Source: Taenia hydatigena (taxonomy: Eukaryota > Platyhelminthes > Cestoda > Cyclophyllidea > Taeniidae). Taken from it: a stretch of DNA of 64,000 nucleotides. The translations under genes were made by a program, and so were the position numbers. Below are positions 1 through 9,658 of the stretch, piece after piece (position 1 is the stretch's first letter; every line of letters starts with the position of its first letter). The notes under the pieces were generated by a model. The model ran no database searches and had not been told where the DNA came from. It saw only the letters and a list, made by a program, of their open reading frames with translations. Location of the stretch: positions 22,422,167 to 22,486,166 of the forward strand of contig JADWOT020000002.1 of assembly GCA_036345935.2 (NCBI GenBank). The letters run 5' to 3'.

Positions 1-1493
1 TGTATTCTTTGCGATTTGCCTGAAATCGTCTCAGTGTTACATGCGTGTGCGCAGAAATAATTCGCCCATTCGTCTTGAAGCTACTTTGCCCTGCGCTGAA
101 ATACAACCGTATTTTACTGTGTATCCACCTTCAGTCATTCGTGTGGGCATGCTCACGTGAATTTGATTGGTCTCATTAATTTGCGAAAACACCAAGTCGA
201 TCATGGCATCAATTTGAAGTGACACGTGTGTCTAGACTGATTAAAATATCATAAATTGATGAGTAAATGCTTCACCACATGGCGGCCTCCTAAGCATTTG
301 ATGCACTTCTTTTTCAGTTGGTATCTATTGCCTCAAAAAGAAGCAGAGTTAACTTTTAAATAAAGAAGTCCATAGTCGTCAACAACATTATTAAATGCAC
401 TGACACTTGTTTGTGCTATTCCACGCAGACATTTCCGCGCAACTTCACTACATAGTCGTCAATCGTCAAATTGCGATCGAAGGGAAGCAGTTTTAACTTT
501 CTTCATTACTTTAAAGTAAGTACTCAAGCATTGAGCTTGTAAGTACTTACTGCAGGCAGCAAACTTAGGCCCACGCATTGCTGACACAAGGGTGTTGGGT
601 ATCAGTGTGGCATTAAAGCTCTTCTCTCTACGGTTGCAACCACAGTTTAAACCAACTAACCAACCGCAGAATGCGATCAAGCTGAAGAAACATAAATGCA
701 CACAAGGCATTTCGACTGAGCAGCAAAAGTGTGGGATGCTGAAAATCGTTGTCTTTCTTATTGCTGGTGCCTACTGCCCGAGTACGTGCTCGTGGATTTT
801 ATTTTGACTTTTTTCATGCAAAGCTAGTTTTCATGTGCTATAACCCAATAAATACACTACTAATAAGTATAGCTTTTTATAGTAGGCCATTTTAGCATGC
901 ATTACATCCAAAGCCGGGTCGACAATCTAATGCAAATTCAAATTCAACACACTAATATGTGTGGGATGGTTTTTATGATACGGAGTATATCCACACAAAG
1001 GCTCCATTCTCAGGTGATAAATGGGCGAAGGTAAAGTAACAACACAACTACTGCATTTGGTCACAAACCGTCAGAGCTCATGTGGATGGGTGATAGTCCA
1101 ACGGACTGTATTTAAATGGACTAATCTTAACTTTCATTGCTTAGCTGAAAGCAAAAGCTCATTTATATTGTTCAAGTATTAAATCGGAAAATTTGGTGAA
1201 TTGTAATAGGCGTGAGTAGGTTTCTTGCGGTAGTTGCTTTAGTCTCCACGAATGGCTCCAGTATTTACATAAATGCATCAGAGAAATGCAAATGCCTTCC
1301 CGGATTCTGTGTAACAGGAGCATAAAGCATTCGCATAAATGGACGTATCTGGCCAACATGCTAATAAGTGGTTTTTTCGTGTGCTACTCCAAGACCAAAT
1401 TTCACACCACTTATTCAATCTTATTTTAATTTGGCATGGATAATGTAAGACAAAACACGTGAGGTCGCAGTGGGCATTTTTAACTTATTGCAG
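1..1493. other. No supported gene
   Basis: I see no recognisable gene, RNA or repeat here. Open frames on both strands (the longest is about 83 codons) have no family resemblance and are within chance length. A minus-strand frame at 1159-1359 starts with a true ATG and is helix-rich in composition, but nothing else supports it. The last 30 bases form the pyrimidine-rich lead into the splice-acceptor-like site at 1492-1493. Confidence 0.5.
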
Positions 1494-1602
1494 ACCACCT
1501 TGATGCCGTCGAGTGGTGGCAATACGTCCCTAGTCAACATTCCAGATGGTAAATATTACGTCAGTGAGGAAGCCTGGGATCAGCCTTGCGAAATAAATAC
1601 AG
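1494..1602 (+). CDS. Candidate exon A of an unrecognised membrane-protein gene
   Basis: The stretch lies between an acceptor-like site (TTATTGCAG ending at 1493) and a donor-like site (ACAG|GTGAGG at 1603). It is open from phase 0 to phase 1 and encodes about 36 residues containing IPDGKYYV and EEAWDQPCEINT. Joined to the exon candidate at 1831, the phases match and the reading frame continues. An alternative acceptor at 1664-1665 would define a 63-base intron but leads to a stop within eight codons. I recognise no family. Two matched splice sites in short AT-rich frames can arise by chance, so this remains a hypothesis. Confidence 0.25.
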
Positions 1603-1830
1603 GTGAGGCAAAGTTCGAGAAGTCATCTCAACCATATAAACATAAAACTCATCAATCATTTGCAGATTGTTACAATAGAACCTATATTTAACGCAGCAGC
1701 AGACCGAGTTTCTCAGAGTTTATTTTGTGCTAAAGCAGTAGTGGAAGATAGGTAATAGCAGTGCGTAAGAGCAAATTTTAAAAGAGCAAACCATAAAGTT
1801 ACGATAGGAAAATGCTGTGTGCAATTTCAG

Positions 1831-1953
1831 AAGACGCCAACATCACCATGAATGACGTATCAAAACAGGACGCATTGATAATATTGGCTGGGTATTTAAC
1901 ATTGGCGACAGTGTTCTTCGTGCCGAGACTTACTTTCCAGAAGCCTGAGGAAG
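1831..1953 (+). CDS. Candidate exon B with a transmembrane segment
   Basis: An acceptor-like GCAATTTCAG ends at 1830 and a strong donor-like AAG|GTGAGT begins at 1954. The exon is phase 1 to phase 1 and in frame with exon A. It encodes about 41 residues: a hydrophilic start with an N-glycosylation sequon (NIT), then a hydrophobic run (ALIILAGYLTLATVFFVP) long enough to cross a membrane, then a charged tail (QKPEE). This is what a short extracellular stalk followed by a membrane anchor would look like. The family is not recognised. If read through without splicing, the frame continues to 2054. Confidence 0.28.
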
Positions 1954-2076
1954 GTGAGTGGTTGAAGTCGAGGAGTGTAAAGGTATTTTACATGGTGACC
2001 GCCTGTTTGAAATACTCGACTCTACAAGTATTTTCCTTCAAGATAACTTATTGAAAGATCCAGAGGCCGATCTGAG

Positions 2077-2164
2077 AAAAGGGCGAGAATAATTACATTA
2101 CGTTTGAATGGGTTGGGAATAGAACAAAACTACTTGTTACCACTGATTGGATGCAAGAAGTTGG
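2077..2164 (+). CDS. Candidate exon C following the membrane exon
   Basis: A weak acceptor-like site (GATCTGAG ending at 2076) keeps phase 1 with exon B, and a donor-like GG|GTGAGT starts at 2165. The encoded segment includes NNYITFEWVGNRTKLLV and TTDWMQEV. A different frame, open over about 1959-2089, gives equally protein-like sequence (ILDSTSIFLQDNLLKDPEAD). The region may therefore be a frameshifted gene copy rather than a spliced exon. I cannot choose between these readings from sequence alone. Confidence 0.2.
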
Positions 2165-2166
2165 GT

Positions 2167-5100
2167 GAGTGCTTAGAATGATAAAGTAAGGATATTTGAT
2201 TTTGTAATACAATATCTTTACTAATCCTATTTCACGATGGGGTAATTCAAAGTTAAGTTCGATTCTGAAGAATCTAGGTAGCAGACACAAGCGACACGAA
2301 TCCTTTCAAAGCAATCACTGACTTCGCATCGGTTCGGGTGAATCGCCAGAGGTCGTGGAGTGCAAAAGTAAGTTGGAACTCATGCCTATTCCGCAGTAGT
2401 CATTATTGTTATGCAAAGCCACACCCTTCAAAGTGAAAGTCTGCTTTGTACTTGCAAACCACTCTAACGTGCGCGAAGCCTGCCAGGGTACTTAGAAATC
2501 GACCATGTTTGCGTAGTGTTATTTTGCAATCTCTTGCTTGCCATAACTTGCAGGGTACCAGAATGAAACAGGTGGGTAAATTGAAGTGCATCGCGGAAAA
2601 TCAGTTAATGCAAAGTTAGTCACATAATTGGCATTGCTCCTTAATGCTTCCGTGCTGTACTAGATGCATATATCCTTCATGTCCACATCCAATGCTAGGA
2701 GTTCAGCTCACTGTGTTCAGCACACACTGCTCCGATTTTAATACGGGACATAATCTAGAATCTGAACCGCAAAGCCCTTTACTTTTTCTTAGCAGCTATT
2801 GCAGATTATGGCAGAACAGGGCGACGCACTTTACTTTTCCTTTGAAACCGGCGGTAGTATGTCGAGTAGGTGGATGGGAAGAATAAGGAGGATGGTTGTC
2901 ACGTCACTTGCAATCCAAACGTTGTAGGTTAGTCCATATGCTGGCACGATGAGAAAGCAGCACTGTTTCCATACGCATTGCATTTTTGGCTTTGTAAATG
3001 TTACGAGCATCGTTCGAATAATCCTGATGCACGGGTAACAAGGCTTTCATATCACATCTGCCAGGTTTCATGGATTCTGCCAATTTCTTAAGAACCAGAA
3101 TATATTTTTTAGAATGAGCCACTTCCAATAACTCTAAGCAATTTCTCTTGTGTAAAGTTATTGAAATAGCTTAATATTGAATAGTGCACATCGAATTCAC
3201 CCGGATTACTATTGGACTTGGCTTTGTCTATGCTTTACAAACTCTCCGCCTTGCATGGCTTGCAACAAGTCGCCTTTCTTTTGCAGAGATAGGCTCCAGT
3301 AGTCGTGCAATTTGTTTAGGAAACCCAAAGCACCTCCGCTACAATCCCGCTTGTGTGTCCACCCATTTGAGACTCACTTTATTACCAAATAACTGCTCTC
3401 TCTTAGCTACGGCACTTTTTTGTATGTGGCAGTTCATTCCAATCCACAGTGGGTATTCTGATTAATGCAATTCATTTGTTGCCTAATATTCTATTTTCTC
3501 TCAAAGTGGGCTTGCTTCATACATTTTAATTAAAGTATCCAACAAAAAATGCTGCTTTGCTGCGTAAGTTTAAGGGAATCACATTGATTGGCCAGGCATT
3601 CCGTAAACTGTAGTGTATTAAATCTAAAGACATTCTTTCTTGGACAATTTTATGTAGCCGAAACCTCATCAGGTTATGTTTAATGTCTTGACACATTTGT
3701 TTAGACCAGTAGGACATATTTGACAATTGTAATTTTACTCTTCAACCGATTCCTCTGCGTACTTCCATCTCCCAGGACCCGCGACGTTCTACGCTATCAC
3801 GAGTAAGTTGGATTTCTGTGGTACCGCTGACCCATGCCGCTCTTCTCTTCTGCATAGTGCGCAACTCGTCAGCTTTTGGCCCAGTTCGAGTTTGTTTATA
3901 AAAGTAATTAATTTTCGTTATTTACACTACATTTGAGTTAAATTTGGATTAGTGATGGCAACATTGGCCTCGTTTGCAATCGCGTTATAATGCCAAACTT
4001 CGTTTTATTTCAAGTCTGACATTAGAGTTCTTCAATAAATTTATTGTAAAGGGAAGTTAAATTTATTAAGTAAGATTTATGGCCCGATTGGTTTTGTGAG
4101 CAAACACTCGCCGCCTGTGGCACGGAGGGATAAGCTTTGGTTTATCACGAGGAATTGGATCATTCGTCGTGAGGTAGCCAGTTTACTTCATTCAGAAGTC
4201 TGGAGTCGGGGGTAGAAAGACTAAATCATGGAACTGCGTCTCTATATTATTCAAATATTGATTATGAGCTGAGGAGATTAATTGTGGGCGACTTGCAAGT
4301 CCCTTCACTTATCAATGGTCTCCATGTAAGTTAAAGAGCAGGGCTCAAACTTTCGTGCAGCAACGTAAGAAATGTCGCATGAGGTGTACTTCTCCTCCAA
4401 GATGCCATCTTGAAGGCTGCAGTCTCAGACGATCCGCACAGATATAATGCAGATTTAGACTAAGAAACGTATTTAGCAAATTGTGAGAGAGAGATTGTTG
4501 CAAGACCAACAACTTAATCTGCCACAACCTACAGTGTTTTTAAATAAAACAAAGGCTAGTTTTGGTATCAATAGGTTTTACTATGAACGCGGATGTTTTA
4601 AGTAACGACGCCAACAGGTGGACAAGTTTGGAGCTGAGCCAGCCAACTTTATGAGCATTGAAGTAATCACACTATTTTTTTTTCTTATCTCTTTCACTTA
4701 ATGCAGAATAAAAAGTCAAGTCATGAAAACCTTGTTTCATTTATTATCTACGTATCATTTCAGTCAATGTGAACTCACGTTAAATTAATTGAATATTATA
4801 TGAGAAAGGGTAATGCTACACTGCTGCCTACTAATATAAAATGATGAAGATATCACAAAACAATCAGCTCATTGGTTCCTGAGTTAGCTGAAGAGAAGTA
4901 GAGGTGGATGAAAAAGTTCTCTGCTGGTGACAAAGCTAAAAACCTTCTTTTTCAAAAAAGGAATGAACCTGAGAAACTGGTTCTAGACTGCATGGTTTAC
5001 CCTCTTAGGACTTGCTGTCAGTCATAATAGACGCTGAGATCTCCCACGACTTTAACAATGACCAATGCTGTGGAACCTTAGTTCAGCTTACTATTGACCA

Positions 5101-5208
5101 GCAAGAGCAGACCAATCAGAGACTCTCTCCGACGCTACTAACAATCCGGTGAGGATGGTGAGAAATACACTGTCATCAACCGGACAATAGATAATGGTGA
5201 AGCTAGAC
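2167..5208. other. No supported gene
   Basis: No family is recognised. A nine-base T run at 4675-4683 could be the reversed tail of an old retroposed copy, but no target-site duplication is evident. A GTAAGT donor-like site at about 2369 follows a short open stretch without a matching acceptor. Small frames on both strands (3184-3465 plus, 2904-3128 minus and others) are within chance length. Confidence 0.5.
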
Positions 5209-6030
5209 ACAGAAAAAGTAAACCAGCCGATTGAGATAATGGATCGAGGCGAGGTTATAAAACTGTCAAAATTACGATGGGTCTCTCAAGTCACGCTGGT
5301 AAAGAAAAATAATTTTAACTTGCGACTGTGCATTGGACACCGTAGCTGAGAAATGCGCAATCTTATCAACTCACACAAACGATTCGCTAAACCTTTCCAT
5401 TAATCAAAGTGATTTCCTACTCCAGACTAAAAACGGGGCACCAGCAAGTAGAATTGGTGATATTGGGCAAATAGGAGACAAAATTTATGCTGCCAAATGG
5501 GCTTGATGAATTCCAGGAAATGCACCTCAGACTCTGTAATGCTGCAGACCTCTTCCAACGTCTGATGCAGAGAGCATTGACTGGTCTCTTCCTAAAGCAT
5601 TTCATAATCTGCCCCGATGGCATTCTAGTCTATAGCAGAGGCATCTGAGAGCATGATGCCAATTAAAAACTAGTGCTAGATTGCCTGCGTGACAGAGGAT
5701 GTATCTTAAACTCAAAGAATTATCGTTTAATTTAACGTTCTGCCACACTTTTGGAACATACATTCTCGTCATGTGGAACGACGCTCACTAAAAACCGAGC
5801 GAGATAATCGAGGAACTAGCCAACACTAACCAATCAGACCGAGCTTAGTAATTTCCTGAATTGTATAATTTATTCGGGCGTTTCGTTAAATGCTTTGATA
5901 GGATCGCTGTTCCGCTGCAATCACCAGCTAGAAAGCGGGCGAAAATGATTATATTTTGGAAGGATAAGCATGATGAGGTGGGTGACGATTCTGTTGCTGC
6001 CTGGTTGGTTAATGGCAAAGCGTTCCGATT
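5209..6030 (+). mobile_element. Degenerate Ty3/gypsy retrotransposon pol fragment (reverse transcriptase)
   Basis: This is a relic of the reverse transcriptase of a Ty3/gypsy LTR retrotransposon, the enzyme that copies element RNA into DNA. Read in order: the fingers region is visible from 5218 (EIMDRGEVI, then VTLVKKNNFNLRLCIGHR, matching the family pattern SPVVLVKKKDGS-RFCVDYR). The palm follows from 5403 in another frame (SYSRLKTGHQQVEL, LPNGLDEFQ, LRLCNAADLFQRLMQR, GILVYSR). The thumb follows in the same frame (PTLTNQTELSNFLN). The copy is dead: there is one frame change between fingers and palm and several in-frame stops. The catalytic Y-x-D-D motif reads CPDG at 5610-5621, so the second aspartate is lost. 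No LTRs, gag, protease, RNase H or integrase are recognisable next to it. Confidence 0.9.
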
Positions 6031-6363
6031 TTAGAGTATTACGGCACCAACTCCGTCTTTTTTACATTCATCCGCCTTTTTGCTTCCAAACACCAATCGT
6101 CATTTTCGTGCATAAAATCTGAGAAGATTTTCGTGTCTTCCATTCCTTTTGTACTTGTAAAATCACACCTTTACAAGGGATTAGAAATGCTGTGCGTAAG
6201 AGCAAAAAATGCAAGCCTTTTCACAAAATCACTTTCCAAAAATCGATCCACAGAAGTTGAACAGGATGGTAAAGTCCTCTTACCTACAGTTCTATCATTG
6301 ATGCTGCTAAAGTTCCCATCACGTCCCTTCCACTTCACAGTTAAACCCTATAAGTGTTGGCAA
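6031..6363. other. No supported gene
   Basis: This lies between the pol relic and the first 110-bp repeat copy. A plus-strand open frame of 110 codons (6133-6465) overlaps it. The frame has no family resemblance and runs into the repeat, so I do not call it a gene. Confidence 0.4.
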
Positions 6364-6476
6364 GGTGATCCCGCTCTTCTACCACCTTTTAAGCTATTGT
6401 ACTTTCTCAACCACTTTTACACTACGTTGTGCGCTTGGTGGTGCATTTATGCACACACTTTGTAACATATTTGGGT
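6364..6476 (+). repeat. Dispersed repeat, 110-bp family, copy 1
   Basis: The stretch aligns without large gaps to 8021-8128 in the same orientation. The best-conserved part is the end, where both copies carry a GTGCATTTATGCACAC / GTATTAATGCGCATAC block followed by an AACATATTT block. The copies are about 1.65 kb apart and clearly diverged. The function is unknown. They may be pieces of a longer interspersed element. Confidence 0.45.
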
Positions 6477-8020
6477 AAGAAAAGCAAGATAAAATTTAAC
6501 CATGAATGGCCTTAGGATCTGATATGTACTCGCTACGAACATGTTTGGAACACAATACTTTCCATAGTAGCTAAATTGTGCTTACTTATTGTGCAACGGC
6601 ACAATAAGTAAGGTAAGGCGGATGTGTATGTGGCACCAGGACGACCTGGTGAGTGGACGAGTGGATAAGAGACGGACAGGTGAGCACATCACACAAGTAC
6701 AACGCAAAGGAAAACAGTGTATCCGTTGGAGACTGCTAGTTCAAGAACGGTATTCCTGGGGTAAAAGATGCATCACTTAATGGCAGATGCTAGCCTTCTT
6801 CGGAGGAAATATGCTGATGTAGGGTTAGTTCAAGCATGTGGCGATCCTAAATGCAACTATCGCAACATCTTTAGTTGGCATAACCAACAAAAGAAAGAAA
6901 ATTTTGCGAGCAGCGTTTGTTCCTTTCTATCACTGCAGGAGTTGCCTGGCCACTGTTTCGATAGTGGAGGGAAGAAATCAAATCTGTTTAGTGATATTTT
7001 GCTGTAAAGAGGAGAAGACTACCCAAAATGGGATGCTGCTTAATGAACCACTAATTCGCAAACTTAAGCCAGCCTTGCTAATGTAACTGTGGTAGGATAG
7101 GAATATCCGTGAGAGAGTAATAAAATGGGCATCTCTGGTGCTTTGTGAAGTGGAACTTGCACAAAGTTGGCTATTTTTTCCCTGCTATAGCATTAAGTTT
7201 ACCAACCATCCCCTAACTTTACGTAACTAAGTGAGAAGACATAATTTAGTAAGTGCTTGTTTAAACCTGACTTTGCCGGTTTCTACCAAGTTGGTAGACG
7301 ATGCAGGCATGAAGTTGCGTGGTTCGACGGGATTTGGCTGCCGTTTCATTTACCAGGCTGCTGTGTGAGCAAGTAAATCATGGAGCGGTACTGTTTGCAG
7401 ATAGGGATCGTTGAAAGGGACTTGGTCAGATCGAAGTTAGCATTGAGATCCTCTTATTCTATTCAGCTACAGAAACCTCAAAAAGATAGGCGTTAATGCG
7501 GTGTCACAAAGGTGCACGAAGTTAAAACACATAATTGCGTCATGGTTTTTCTATTTTCTTGACTTTGCTCTGTTCCTTCTCGTGACTGTTCCTCTGCCCT
7601 AAACGTAAGCATTATTGATTCAAAGGCAGAGATTTTAGGCTGACTTTTACCAAGACGAGGAAAGTCTTGAGCTTATAGCTAGACGCTTGCCAAAAGTGCA
7701 CATTTTTCATGCTCGAATGGCGTCTAAATCTAAACAGCATTCGGCAGAAAGAATATTTTGCGCTTTAGTTTGCGTGCGAACATCCCTCTTTTAATGTGAT
7801 CTTTCGATGCTCTACAATTGTCAGCTCGGCTGTTGTCAGTGCAACTTCTCATAAGGTGCAGATGCGTCCTGCAAACAAAAGTTCAAGGTTTCTGACCCAT
7901 TCAAAATTAGGCTACAACTGTCTGTCACTGGTCTTTTTTAGGGCAAAGTTTGATTGAATGGCAGGTCTAGGTGGACGCAAACCATGAGTGACATTTTGAC
8001 GAGGTGTGCGGCCAATGCAA
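6477..8020. other. No supported gene
   Basis: Several plus-strand frames of 60-82 codons occur (6589-6780, 6768-7007, 6838-7086), two of which overlap in different frames. None has a recognisable domain. GTAAGG and GTGAGT donor-like sites near 6611 and 6648 lack partner acceptors. Confidence 0.45.
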
Positions 8021-8128
8021 GTGTAGCACATGCTTCCTTCTCTTTACTAATTGTCCTTTCCCAATCCACCTCAAATATTTTATGGACACGGCAGTGTATT
8101 AATGCGCATACATTGCAACATATTTTGA
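8021..8128 (+). repeat. Dispersed repeat, 110-bp family, copy 2
   Basis: This is the partner of the copy at 6364-6476 in direct orientation. Similarity runs over the whole length and is strongest in the last 45 bases. A 63-codon open frame crosses it but is not shared in the same form with copy 1, so the repeat is not obviously coding. Confidence 0.45.
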
Positions 8129-8180
8129 GGAGGAAGACGATTTGATTTCTAACAGTCGATTATTTCTAGATCTGATCTAT

Positions 8181-8205
8181 GGTTGCTACGAGCATGCTCG
8201 TAACC
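8181..8205. repeat. Palindrome next to an AT microsatellite
   Basis: A perfect 16-base palindrome (TACGAGCATGCTCGTA, 8187-8202) extends to a longer imperfect stem, because GGTT on the left pairs with AACC on the right around a three-base bulge. It sits five bases from the start of the TTTA tract. It could be an element-end hairpin or the insertion site of the tailed element next to it. Confidence 0.6.
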
Positions 8206-8210
8206 AGGTG

Positions 8211-8236
8211 TTTTTATTTATTTATTTATTTATTTC
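8211..8236. repeat. (TTTA)n microsatellite, the (AAAT)n tail of a minus-strand element
   Basis: About five TTTA units are present. On the minus strand this is an (AAAT)n tail directly following the sequence AGCCGGTGAGGCGG. That order, unique sequence then a simple A-rich tail, is typical of the 3' ends of retroposed elements (LINE- or SINE-like). Confidence 0.7.
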
Positions 8237-8450
8237 CGCCTCACCGGCTTGTGGACTCCATTAGACGTGTAAGCGTTGACGTGTCCTAAACCATCGCATT
8301 CCACACTCACCGATCCACGACATGTGTCAGCGCGCAGAAGGAGTATCGAGTCGCATGGTCCAACCTAGATAGTTGTAGGAACTTCTACTTCTCCTTGGCT
8401 TTCTTTACCCCATGTGTGTGCAGTGGATTTGTGATTCTAATCGAACGTTC
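8237..8450 (-). mobile_element. Possible 3' end of a retroposed element, minus strand
   Basis: Reading leftwards on the minus strand, this more GC-rich stretch ends in the (AAAT)n tract at 8211-8236, as the 3' untranslated end of a non-LTR retroposon would. I see no reverse-transcriptase motifs upstream and no clear target-site duplication. The right border is a guess. The alternative is unique DNA that happens to carry a microsatellite. Confidence 0.3.
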
Positions 8451-9469
8451 AGCATGGCGTCCCTTTCATGCCTTCTAGGCTTATAAAGCTGTGAATTTAC
8501 GCAGTTGTTTGGCTAATCATCGTTGACCAGATGCACACTAGCATCGTATGGACCTCAGACACCATCATTTGTCTAACCTAACAGTATGTGACAGTTTCTG
8601 CGGCGTTGCTGAAACTACAATCTATGTTTGTCTAGGATGAAGTAAATTTCCTGAAGTCATTATGTAGCGTCCCGAGGCCCCCTCAAATGCAAAAGAAGGC
8701 AGAATGCTAGGGTAGAATATGTATATTCAACGGGCAGAGGGAAATAGGCTACTGACATGGCCCGGAGGCCAGCCCACGCAGCTAGGGCAGTAAGGCCACT
8801 TCTGTGACCTTGACCGAAACCGGCAATTCCAGCAAACAAAGTACTACAATCATAGATCTAATTTATGAGATGTGGCGACTTATTATACATTTGCACACGT
8901 GTGATAATGGCATGGTTGAGCGGTTAAAACATCGTCAGGTAAGCATGGGACTCAAAGATAATTGAAACATGACTAAAGCATAACATGGCGGGAAATCGCA
9001 AATTTTTTAAAGATTTTAGTTTTAGAAATGGCCTTCTAGTGTGAAAGATAGTTCCTTTAGTGCAGAGAGCAGTGCTACTTGGGTGAGTTGATAAAGTAGG
9101 ATTTACTTCAAGCACGAGACAATTTTCAGTGTAATGATTGCAAGATCCGCAGCCGAGTTAACCAACAAAGGCCTTCAAATCCTTTTTATGGAGTTCGCTT
9201 GCTCTATGGAACAATACAGTGGTCTGGTGGGCATATTCACGAAAGAGGAAGAAGCCAAATCTGTAAAGCATTGCTGGACTTTGGGAGGAGGAGAGTACCT
9301 TCAAATATACCGATCTACAAAACACAGATCCACTGCCATTCATCTTGCGCGCCATTCTGCCCGTAAGCCTACTTGGCAACCACTGGTGTTAGTGACAGCA
9401 TCGTCAACGAGCACATCGTAAACTGTTGCTTGAGGCTATGGCACATCAATGTCACATGACCTTTCAGTC
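8451..9469. other. No supported gene
   Basis: A stretch around 8660-8880 is more GC-rich than its surroundings and may be another old repeat, but I found no second copy in this window. A tRNA-like A-box pattern lies near 8908-8930 without a usable B box. Frames at 9134-9421 (plus) and 9158-9379 (minus) overlap each other and cannot both be real. Confidence 0.4.
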
Positions 9470-9658
9470 CAATCAGCGGAGGTGGCCACGCACGTGCGCA
9501 AATGCGCCTACACAAATGCCTGATTCTGGTGAATTGCAGGTCGCCATTTGAGGCGGACTTTTCTCGATGTCTTTCCTCATCTTTACAGTGGCTTGTAATC
9601 GCACAACTAAGCCCTTTTTCGTGTGACCAACACCGAAATTTTGGTGATTTTAGACTTA
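9470..9658 (-). repeat. Dispersed coding-like repeat, family 9k/26k, copy 1
   Basis: On the minus strand this aligns along its length with 26045-26240 on the plus strand. Both translate in corresponding frames to a shared segment: here GLSCAITSHCKDEERHREK then SNGDLQF, there VLSCVIASPCDDEEIYRKK then SNGDLYAF. Similarity at both DNA and protein level suggests copies of a once-coding exon or element. A 99-codon open frame (9369-9668) spans this copy. The protein is not recognised. Confidence 0.6.

Noticed and set aside
5417..5623. 68-codon minus-strand open frame
   Set aside because: It is the reverse-strand shadow of the reverse-transcriptase palm region.
8905..8960. tRNA-like A-box pattern (TGGTTGAGCGGTTAAAA), possible tRNA gene or tRNA-derived SINE
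   Set aside because: No cloverleaf can be drawn and no B box (GGTTCGA-type) follows at the right distance.
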